In this document: positions 1-5,072 of the stretch, piece by piece
Layout of the letters: each line of letters starts with the position of its first letter
How positions within the stretch are numbered: position 1 is the first letter of the stretch
Source: Bacillota bacterium
GTDB lineage: Bacteria; Bacillota; Clostridia; Christensenellales; SZUA-584
Length of the DNA stretch: 5,220 nt
Assembly: GCA_023436525.1 (NCBI GenBank)
Contig: JAEZIW010000025.1
Coordinates: 1-5,220, forward strand
Reading direction: 5' to 3'
Program-made: the position numbers and the translations under genes
Notes under the pieces: generated by a model
Told to the model about the DNA's origin: nothing
What the model saw: only the letters and a program-made list of their open reading frames with translations
Database searches by the model: none

Positions 1-494
1 ACTGGATATATGCCCCCGGCGACATCAATGGGCGGAGCATGCTGGCGCATGCGGCATTTGCAATGGGCGAAGTGGCGGCGGAGAATGCCATGGGGCATCA
101 TAAAACCGCCGATTTGAAATATGTACCGTCGTGTGTGTATACGACACCCGAAGTGGGCTGTGTGGGGCTTAGTGAGCAGCAGGCCAAGGAGACGCACGAT
201 ATCAGCATCGGGCTGTATCCGTTCAGGTCAAACGGGCGTGCGCTTGCATCGGGCGAAGCGGAAGGCTTTGTGAAGGTGATTACCGATAAGCGGTTCGGTG
301 AGGTGCTGGGTGTGCATATCGTCGGGCCCGGTGCCGCCGAGATGATTAACGAGGCGGCAAGTCTGATGAACGCCGAAGTGACGGCCAATGAGATTGCAGG
401 GTATATTCACGCGCATCCGACTTATTCGGAAGCGTTTATGGAAGCGGCGGCGGACAGCATACATCAGTGTCTGCATCTTCCGGTAAAGAAATGA
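1..494 (+). CDS. lpdA: Dihydrolipoamide dehydrogenase (E3), C-terminal part, 5' end outside window
   Basis: The gene is open from the left edge (first full codon at 3) to TGA at 492-494, giving about 163 residues of a protein usually about 450-475 long. The family is a homodimeric cytoplasmic FAD enzyme that reoxidises the dihydrolipoyl groups of 2-oxoacid dehydrogenase, acetoin dehydrogenase or glycine cleavage complexes with NAD+. The visible part begins in the FAD-binding segment: APGDINGRSMLAHAA, with the conserved Gly-Asp at 18-23. It continues through the dimerisation domain (TTPEVGCVGLSE, then GVHIVGPGAAEMI) to HAHPTYSEAF. The His at 414-416 and Glu at 429-431 match the active-site His-Glu pair of this family. 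The redox-active CxxxxC pair lies upstream, outside the window. Related flavin disulfide reductases share this fold, but the HPTYSE ending favours Lpd. Which complex it serves cannot be told here. The next gene looks functionally unrelated and is 396 bases away. Confidence 0.9.
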   Translation, partial: WIYAPGDINGRSMLAHAAFAMGEVAAENAMGHHKTADLKYVPSCVYTTPEVGCVGLSEQQAKETHDISIGLYPFRSNGRALASGEAEGFVKVITDKRFGEVLGVHIVGPGAAEMINEAASLMNAEVTANEIAGYIHAHPTYSEAFMEAAADSIHQCLHLPVKK

Positions 495-524
495 TTCGGT
501 TTTCTATGATAAGGCTGTCCAATA

Positions 525-541
525 AATGATCAGACATCATT
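525..541 (+). other. Small hairpin after the first gene
   Basis: AATGAT at 525-530 and ATCATT at 536-541 form a 6-bp stem with a 5-base loop, 30 bases after the lpdA stop. The stem is AT-rich and no T-tract follows, so this is a weak structure and not a convincing terminator. Confidence 0.25.
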
Positions 542-548
542 ACTATGG

Positions 549-654
549 AAAGTAACTAGTTCGGTCATCCTGAGGAGCGAAGCAACGAAGGATCTGTTGT
601 GACAGATTCTTCACATCGTTACACTCGTTCAGAATGACCACTAAGCGTTACTTT
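549..654. repeat. 106-bp imperfect palindrome, probably a dispersed hairpin repeat
   Basis: The core is an inverted repeat with left arm 563-597 (starting GGTCATCCTGAGGAGCGAAG), a 4-base loop TGTG at 598-601 and right arm 602-639 (ending CGTTCAGAATGACC). The arms match imperfectly, with several mismatches and a 3-base length difference. An outer pair extends the symmetry: AAAGTAAC at 549-556 and GTTACTTT at 647-654 are exact reverse complements. The motif TCATCCTGAG..GCGAAG..GAAGGATCT is, from memory, similar to intergenic hairpin repeats seen many times in various bacterial genomes. There is no coding capacity and no T-run after the stem, so it is not a standard intrinsic terminator, though a folded RNA could still protect or end the upstream transcript. 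Confidence 0.65.
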
Positions 655-659
655 AAAGT

Positions 660-800
660 GAATAGTGAATCATTTAGTTTGAGAGAGATAGCGAGCCGAC
701 TGCGTCGCGGATGAGAATCCCATAGTGGAACGCTTGGTATGGGACTAAACGCCAAATCGTTGCCGCTCGATGATGCTTTATCGAGATCAAAGGAAGTTTA
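660..800. other. Noncoding block with several short inverted repeats, no known RNA family recognised
   Basis: Four pairs can be seen: TTTAGT 673-678 with ACTAAA 744-749; GCGA 691-694 with TCGC 705-708; TCCCATA 718-724 with TATGGGA 738-744; and CTCGAT 766-771 with ATCGAG 780-785. The second and third lie inside the first, as in a branched RNA fold; the fourth lies outside it. The first and third share base 744, so they cannot both form fully. No T-tract follows any stem. I compared it by eye with common riboswitch and T-box consensus strings and found no match. It may be part of the kinase leader, a relic of a repeat, or chance. Confidence 0.3.
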
Positions 801-826
801 TCAGCAGGCTGATTATTGACAGCGAA

Positions 827-857
827 TTCTGGCCTCGGTGCCGGATGTATATAAAAT
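827..857 (+). promoter_or_regulatory. Possible weak promoter of the kinase gene
   Basis: An AT-rich segment GTATATAAAATAAC (847-860) contains -10-like hexamers TATAAA (850-855) and TAAAAT (852-857), 34-39 bases before the start codon. The -35 at proper distance (TTCTGG, 827-832) is poor. A perfect TTGACA at 816-821 sits 26-28 bases upstream of any -10, too far for a normal sigma-A promoter. A GC-rich dyad, GGC 831-833 with GCC 840-842, lies between them. If real, the promoter would need an activator. Confidence 0.25.
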
Positions 858-890
858 AACTGTAGTCACGTTTTTGATTGAGGAGGGCGT

Positions 891-2402
891 ATGGCAAAGT
901 ATTATTTGGGGCTCGATAACGGCGGAAGCAAAACAAAAGCGGCGCTGTATGATGTGAATGGCGGCGAGATTGCCGTTTCCGGTGCACCGGCCAATCCCGT
1001 TATACGCAAAGGCGGATTCGTCGAGCGTGACATGAACCAGCTCTGGGCATCCAACGCGCAGGTTATTCGCGATGTCATTCAAAAATCCGGTGTTGATCCG
1101 AAGGATATTGCGGGCGTTGCGGTTTCGGGACATGGCAACGGCGTTTATATGATCCGGGAAGACGGAACCCCGGCTGCGCCGGGCATTATTTCTACCGATC
1201 AGCGGGCAGCCGAGATTGTTCGTGATTGGATTGAACGCGGCGTGCAGGATAAAATCATTCCATTAACCAAACAAACGCTTTGGGCCGGCCAGATTGTATC
1301 ACTGATTGCCTGGTTCAAAAAGCACCAGCCCGAGGTTTTAAAAACTGTTCGATGGGCGCTTGGCTGCAAGGATTACGTGCGTTATTGCCTGACGGGAGAA
1401 GCGTATGGCGAAGTCACGGATATGTCTGCCATCAGCGCCATGAATCTGGAAACAAAAGAGTATGATAAAGACGTATTAAGCGAGCTCGGTATTGCTGAAT
1501 ATATCCATCTGTTGCCGCCGCTGAAATTATCCGATGAGATATGCGGCTATGTCACGGCAAAATGCGCGCAGGAGACGGGCCTCGCAGAGGGTACCCCTGT
1601 TGCGGGCGGGCTGTTTGATGTGGCCTCCTGTTGTATCGCGACAGGCGTGACGACACCGGATAAAATTTCGGTTGTGGCCGGCACGTGGAGCATCAACAGC
1701 ATGATCTCCAAGAAAGCCGTTTATTCCAAAGATCTGTTCATGACATCGCTGTTCTGCATGGATGATTATTACGTCACTATCGAAGGCAGCATGACGTCGG
1801 CGGGCAATTTGGAGTGGTTAATAAACAACCTGCTGTTAGACGCAGACGGAAAACGCATGGACAAAGCCTACAAGTACTGCGATCGTATTGTAGAAAAGCT
1901 CGGCCCGGCCGACAGCAGCATCATATTCCTGCCGTTCTTATATGGCACCAACGTCAATGCGGATGCGCGTGCGGCGTTTATCGGTATCGATGGCTCTCAA
2001 GACAGAGAACATATGATTCGGGCGCTTTTTGAAGGCGTTGTTTTCTCAACAATGATGCATATTGAACGTCTGCTAAACTTTATGGAGCCGCCTAAGATCG
2101 TTCGCATATCGGGCGGCGCAACCGAGTCGCCGGTTTGGGTGCAGATTTTTGCGGATGTATTGCAAAAGCCAATTGAGGTTTCAGCTGCGAAAGAGCTGGG
2201 CACTCTCGGCGCAGCCATGTGCGCTGCTGTGGCGGCGGGCGATTATCAAAGCCTGGAAGACGCAGCCGATCATATGACGCGCGTTTCGTACACATGTCAG
2301 CCCAATGCGCAAAATAAAGAAATATACCGTAAAAAGTACAATATATATAAGGCATTAATAGACGGCATCGATCCTGTATGGCAAAAATGGAGAGAGCTGT
2401 GA
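891..2402 (+). CDS. FGGY-family carbohydrate kinase, LyxK (L-xylulose kinase)-like
   Basis: This 503-residue cytoplasmic kinase transfers the ATP gamma-phosphate to a sugar or polyol; the length is normal for FGGY kinases. ATG at 891 follows AGGAGG at 881-886. Motifs in order: the first phosphate loop LGLDNGGSKTKA (residues 6-17, Asp9); the substrate-side segment ERDMNQLW (45-52); PLTKQTLWAG (124-133); GGLFDV (239-244), whose Asp243 fits the catalytic base; the second phosphate segment VAGTWSIN (262-269); and the adenosine-binding region RISGGATESPVWVQIFADVL (405-424) with LGTLGAA (436-442). PLTKQTLW..SLIAW, GIAEYIHLLPP, GLFDV and AGNLEWL match E. coli LyxK (YiaP) as I remember it, far better than xylulokinase, glycerol kinase or LsrK. 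Erythritol kinase (EryA-like) is a related alternative. With a SorC regulator and CUT2 transporter downstream, it probably phosphorylates the imported pentulose or polyol. The exact substrate is not determined. Confidence 0.9.
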   Translation: MAKYYLGLDNGGSKTKAALYDVNGGEIAVSGAPANPVIRKGGFVERDMNQLWASNAQVIRDVIQKSGVDPKDIAGVAVSGHGNGVYMIREDGTPAAPGIISTDQRAAEIVRDWIERGVQDKIIPLTKQTLWAGQIVSLIAWFKKHQPEVLKTVRWALGCKDYVRYCLTGEAYGEVTDMSAISAMNLETKEYDKDVLSELGIAEYIHLLPPLKLSDEICGYVTAKCAQETGLAEGTPVAGGLFDVASCCIATGVTTPDKISVVAGTWSINSMISKKAVYSKDLFMTSLFCMDDYYVTIEGSMTSAGNLEWLINNLLLDADGKRMDKAYKYCDRIVEKLGPADSSIIFLPFLYGTNVNADARAAFIGIDGSQDREHMIRALFEGVVFSTMMHIERLLNFMEPPKIVRISGGATESPVWVQIFADVLQKPIEVSAAKELGTLGAAMCAAVAAGDYQSLEDAADHMTRVSYTCQPNAQNKEIYRKKYNIYKALIDGIDPVWQKWREL

Positions 2403-2453
2403 TGGCGAGCGCTGCTTATCTGCGCTAAAGAATTCATTGGCGGGGGATTGAAA

Positions 2454-2482
2454 GCGTTCATTGTGCATGATAGAATGAACGC
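2454..2482. repeat. 9-bp perfect inverted repeat between kinase and regulator genes
   Basis: GCGTTCATT at 2454-2462 and AATGAACGC at 2474-2482 are exact reverse complements separated by 11 bases. The stem could form in RNA as a kinase transcript terminator, but the following bases (GTGAAATATG) hold no T-run. It could instead be a DNA operator, about 60-90 bases upstream of the possible regulator promoter. A smaller pair, AGCGC 2408-2412 and GCGCT 2422-2426, lies just after the kinase stop. Confidence 0.5.
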
Positions 2483-2542
2483 GTGAAATATGTCATAACA
2501 AAAGACACGCTGCAGATTAACATTCAAGTATAAAAATATAAG

Positions 2543-2571
2543 TTGAATTAATAAATAGTAATCAGTATCAA
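2543..2571 (+). promoter_or_regulatory. Possible promoter of the SorC-type regulator
   Basis: TTGAAT (2543-2548) and TATCAA (2566-2571) are separated by 17 bases in an AT-rich stretch, 35 bases before the ATG at 2607. Each hexamer matches the sigma-A consensus at four of six positions, so the call is weak. No clear terminator separates the kinase from this gene, so read-through from the kinase is also possible. The start codon is set by GGAG at 2598-2601 with a 5-base spacer. Confidence 0.35.
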
Positions 2572-2606
2572 CGGGGCTGTTATATTATTATCGATACGGA
2601 GTTAAG

Positions 2607-3620
2607 ATGAAGGCACGATATGATATCCAATTGATGGTACAGGTCGCAAACAAGTATCACCTCGACGGTTTAACTCAAGAACAAATCGCCAAGGAGCTTC
2701 AAATTTCCCGTTCATCAATATCGATGATATTGAATGAAGCAAAAGAAATCGGGATTATTCAGATTAACATTAAAGACCCCAAAAGCAATGTCGTTGAATT
2801 GTCTGACGAACTGACAAGAATATATGGATTAAAGGGTTGTCTGGTCATCAGAACGGCCATTGACGAGATGCGCCTAATCACCAAGGTGGTGGCTTCTCAA
2901 GGAGCTGATTACGCGCAGGATATTTTAAAAAGCCGAACGACGGTGGGCATTGCGTGGGGAATGACCTGCTATGAATTCATGAACTCATTCACCAATCAAA
3001 ACAAACTCTACGATATCAATGTTGTTCCTCTCATTGGCGGTACGTCCCGTATCGCGTCGGAATATCAGCTCAATGAAATGGTTCGCATGTTTGCCGAGAA
3101 AGTGCAGGGAACACCATCGTTCATTTATGCGCCGGCTATTGCGGAATCAATCGACGATAAAGAGCTTTATATGCAAAGCAAGTCAATAAAGAGCATCATC
3201 GAAAAATGGGATGCGATGGATACGGCGATTGTATCGGCAGGAACAACGCCCAATATCTATAATAACAATATTGCTTTTACTGCAAATGATATGGAAAAAT
3301 ACGAAGCAGACAACTCAAAGGCCATCGGCGATATCTGTGCAAGGCGGTTTAATTTAAAAGGCCAGTTTATTCACAACGAACACAGCAAATTGATTATGGG
3401 CATTGATGAAGATAATCTGCGTCGCATCGATAACGTTATTTGTATTGCCGGGGGAAAGCTCAAGGTACTGTCTATCATCGGTGCGCTTCGCACGGGTGTG
3501 GTTAACTATCTGGTGACGGATGAGAATACCGCCAGAGGCATCGTCTCGCTGGTTAATCCCTCTTCATCGGAGGTTGCTGGCCGTTTTGGCCGGGGAAGGC
3601 ATGATTTTGAAAATATCTGA
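2607..3620 (+). CDS. SorC-family (DeoR-like) sugar-responsive transcriptional regulator
   Basis: This 337-residue protein has the usual SorC-family layout and length. An N-terminal helix-turn-helix lies at about residues 14-50 (LTQEQIAKELQISRSSISMI); GLTQEQIA..L.ISR is typical of the family. The rest is the sugar-binding/oligomerisation domain (about 65-318). It shows VGIAWGMT (113-120), VVPLIGG (139-145), AIVSAGTT (207-214), GDICARRFNLKG (241-252) and AGGKLKVLSIIGALRTGVVN (281-300), then LVTDENTA (302-309). A basic, flexible tail of about 20 residues ends the protein. Known members bind a phosphorylated or free sugar and switch between tetrameric DNA-bound and free forms. Placed between a kinase gene and a transporter operon, it most likely controls the dyad-rich promoter at 3712-3753. 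Whether it represses or activates cannot be read. EryD and LsrR are family members with similar genomic company. Confidence 0.92.
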   Translation: MKARYDIQLMVQVANKYHLDGLTQEQIAKELQISRSSISMILNEAKEIGIIQINIKDPKSNVVELSDELTRIYGLKGCLVIRTAIDEMRLITKVVASQGADYAQDILKSRTTVGIAWGMTCYEFMNSFTNQNKLYDINVVPLIGGTSRIASEYQLNEMVRMFAEKVQGTPSFIYAPAIAESIDDKELYMQSKSIKSIIEKWDAMDTAIVSAGTTPNIYNNNIAFTANDMEKYEADNSKAIGDICARRFNLKGQFIHNEHSKLIMGIDEDNLRRIDNVICIAGGKLKVLSIIGALRTGVVNYLVTDENTARGIVSLVNPSSSEVAGRFGRGRHDFENI

Positions 3621-3640
3621 GTCGTCAGGCGTATTTTTTG
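3610..3640 (+). terminator. Weak terminator-like hairpin at the regulator stop codon
   Basis: A-rich bases AAAATAT (3610-3616) can pair with GTATTTT (3631-3637, one G-U pair). A short core, CTGA 3617-3620 with TCAG 3625-3628, closes a GTCG loop, and G3629-C3630 are bulged. The stem overlaps the stop codon and merges into a T-run (3634-3639); a second T-run follows at 3646-3651. The GC core is only four pairs, so termination would be leaky. Confidence 0.3.
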
Positions 3641-3654
3641 CGATGTTTTTTAAT

Positions 3655-3687
3655 AGAACGGTATAAACAATTTCATGTATACGTTCT
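3655..3687. repeat. Inverted repeat upstream of the transporter promoter
   Basis: AGAACG (3655-3660) plus TATA (3662-3665) pair with TATA (3678-3681) plus CGTTCT (3682-3687), with G3661 bulged and a 12-base loop that contains AACAATTT. It lies 25 bases before the -35 box. It may be an upstream operator or part of the regulator gene's 3' end. No T-run follows directly. Confidence 0.4.
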
Positions 3688-3711
3688 GTGAAATTATTTA
3701 TGGATTTTGTA

Positions 3712-3740
3712 TTGACATATTCCAAAGCATATGCTAACAT
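3712..3740 (+). promoter_or_regulatory. Sigma-A promoter of the sugar transporter operon
   Basis: TTGACA (3712-3717, perfect) is followed by a 17-base spacer and TAACAT (3735-3740), with an extended -10 TG at 3732-3733. The start of transcription should fall near 3746-3748, giving a leader of about 108 nt before the ATG at 3856. This is the best promoter in the window and fits strong expression of the binding protein gene. Its spacer holds the perfect palindrome AGCATATGCT (3726-3735). Confidence 0.8.
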
Positions 3741-3753
3741 TAACAATTGTTAG
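3726..3753. promoter_or_regulatory. Operator-like dyads over the promoter spacer and start site
   Basis: Two perfect palindromes lie side by side: AGCATATGCT (3726-3735) and TAACAATTGTTA (3741-3752), the latter centred on the predicted start of transcription. An overlapping dyad pairs CTAACA (3734-3739) with TGTTAG (3748-3753). A protein bound here would block RNA polymerase, so these are the best candidates for the binding site of the neighbouring SorC-type regulator or another repressor. Which dyad is used is not known. Confidence 0.55.
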
Positions 3754-3808
3754 AACATAATTTTATAGACATGCATTATGTAACAATTTGGAATATGCCA
3801 GTCATGTT

Positions 3809-3830
3809 TAATCAATGTAAAAGTTGATTA
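3809..3830 (+). other. Leader hairpin just upstream of the binding-protein RBS
   Basis: TAATCAA (3809-3815) and TTGATTA (3824-3830) form a perfect 7-bp stem with an 8-base loop, 13 bases before the AGGAGG at 3844-3849. A second pair in the same leader is ACATAA 3755-3760 with TTATGT 3776-3781. The RBS itself is not in either stem. An mRNA-stabilising role is possible, but the sequence shows only the pairing. Confidence 0.4.
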
Positions 3831-3855
3831 GAAAAATAAAATCAGGAGGAAAACA

Positions 3856-4992
3856 ATGAGAAAGGTTATCGTGATTTTCTTAAGCGTACTGCTTACCTTA
3901 GGAATACTGGCGGGCTGCCAGGCAAGCACACCGTCGACGTCTGCATCGCCGGAAGTGAGCGAGGCTCCTGCTGAGTCGTCTGAAGCTGTTGCTGAGGAAT
4001 CATCTGCTGCTCCGGAAAAGACAGCTGAAGGTATGAAGATTGCTTATTTCGTATCGACTCTTGCGAATGAGTTCCATCAGGCTCGTGCTCAGGCTGCAGT
4101 AGACTATGCGAAAGAAAAGTACGGTGCAGAGGTTACCATCATTGACGGACAGTCTGACGCTAACGTCATGACACAGAACGTTGATATGCTCGCAACATCT
4201 GACTTCAACGGCGCAACACTTCAGATTTGGGAAGCTGATGCAGCGAAACCCGGTGTGGAAGCGGCTATCAAAGCGGGCATCGCAATGACATCGTTCTTCA
4301 GCCCCCTGGGCGACACCGGAATCCCGACATACAGAAGCGATGAAGCCGGCGGCTCTTTCAAGATGGGCGCTGATGCTGCGAAGGCTTGGATCGCGGCTAA
4401 CCCCGACAAACCGATCGTGACTGTTCAGCTTGGCTGGCCGGATAACAGAGAAGTGAAAACCGGACGTACAGACCCGTTTGTAGAAGGCATCAAGAGCGTT
4501 GTTGGTGATGGCAATTTCACAGACCTCGGTTGCCAGGATTGCAGCGGCGGCGCTGATGCAACAAAGACAGCTCTGAGCAATCTGCTTGTAACGAATCCCG
4601 AAGTCAACATCATTTATTCTGAAGCCGGTGACTTAACACCTGGCGCGATGGCTGCTCTTATCGATGCAGGCCGTGGCACAATGAAAGATGGCAAGCCGAC
4701 AACTGAAATCGTGTGCAGCGTTGACTGCCCGGTATCGGAACTCAAAGATATCTTCAATCCGAACAGCTCTCTGAAGGCTTCCCTCGGACTGCCCCCGATC
4801 GGCACATCTGAAGCGATCATCGACATGATTGTTAAGGTTTACTTAGGCGAAATCAAACAGGTGAGCGATCCTGCAGAAGAAATCTTCGGGCCTGTGCAAG
4901 TGGTTGATGCGTGGAACATGACCCTTGCCGATGCGCTCAAGTGGTACAACGATCAGTTCGGCACCAAGCTGATTGAAGCGGATGTTAAATAA
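3856..4992 (+). CDS. CUT2-type sugar ABC transporter, substrate-binding lipoprotein
   Basis: The protein has 378 residues. AGGAGG at 3844-3849, six bases before ATG, fixes the start. It opens with a lipoprotein signal peptide: Arg2-Lys3, a hydrophobic core (4-19) and lipobox LAGC with Cys21 as lipidation site. A low-complexity Ser/Ala/Glu/Pro tether (22-58) follows. The globular part (about 60-378) is a periplasmic-binding-protein type 1 fold of the ribose/xylose class: MKIAYFVSTLANEFHQARAQ (60-79), AEVTIIDGQSDAN (91-103), then NVDMLATSDFNGATL (108-122). The second lobe has PIVTVQLGWPDNREV (186-200), NPEVNIIYSEAGDLTPGA (247-264) and the hinge-side SLGLPPIGTSEAIIDM (309-324). It is held on the outer face of the membrane and delivers a small carbohydrate to the transporter whose ATPase gene follows. 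Odd points are four cysteines in the mature domain, as CxxC (226, 229) and CxxxC (287, 291). Ligand is unknown; the family also includes AI-2 and polyol receptors. Confidence 0.9.
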   Translation: MRKVIVIFLSVLLTLGILAGCQASTPSTSASPEVSEAPAESSEAVAEESSAAPEKTAEGMKIAYFVSTLANEFHQARAQAAVDYAKEKYGAEVTIIDGQSDANVMTQNVDMLATSDFNGATLQIWEADAAKPGVEAAIKAGIAMTSFFSPLGDTGIPTYRSDEAGGSFKMGADAAKAWIAANPDKPIVTVQLGWPDNREVKTGRTDPFVEGIKSVVGDGNFTDLGCQDCSGGADATKTALSNLLVTNPEVNIIYSEAGDLTPGAMAALIDAGRGTMKDGKPTTEIVCSVDCPVSELKDIFNPNSSLKASLGLPPIGTSEAIIDMIVKVYLGEIKQVSDPAEEIFGPVQVVDAWNMTLADALKWYNDQFGTKLIEADVK

Positions 4993-5016
4993 CCAACACT
5001 TAAGCCTATAGCAATG

Positions 5017-5050
5017 TTTGGGGGGTGGCTCAGCGTGAGCCCCTCCCAAA
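5017..5050 (+). other. Strong intercistronic hairpin between binding-protein and ATPase genes
   Basis: Left arm 5017-5032 (TTTGGGGGGTGGCTCA) pairs with right arm 5036-5050 (TGAGCCCCTCCCAAA) around a GCG loop. T5026 is bulged and one G-T pair occurs; otherwise all 15 pairs match. The next bases (AATTATAGAA) are not a U-tract, so full intrinsic termination is unlikely. Such stems after the binding-protein gene of transporter operons are known to protect the 3' end of the upstream message, so that more binding protein than ATPase is made. That role is inferred here. Confidence 0.75.
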
Positions 5051-5072
5051 AATTATAGAATGGGGAGATATC

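Noticed and set aside
660..760. T-box leader, because of AGAGAG near 681 and TGGAACGC near 725
   Set aside because: The T-box antiterminator sequence needs the TGGNACCGCG form; one C is missing, there is no downstream terminator with a T-run, and the next gene is a sugar kinase.
813..1133. Reverse-strand open frame of 106 codons overlapping the kinase start
   Set aside because: It lies over a clear kinase gene, has no recognisable motifs and no convincing ribosome binding site; it is a shadow frame. The other antisense frames over the four genes fail for the same reasons.
3621..3855. Catabolite-responsive (cre) site near the transporter promoter
   Set aside because: No segment matches the TGWAANCGNTNWCA pattern; the nearest TGAAA-like string at about 3689 lacks the central CG.
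5017..5060. Intrinsic terminator ending the operon after the binding-protein gene
   Set aside because: The stem is strong but the bases after it are AATTATAGAA on + and no T-run exists on the other strand; a co-directional ATPase gene with its own RBS follows within 25 bases.
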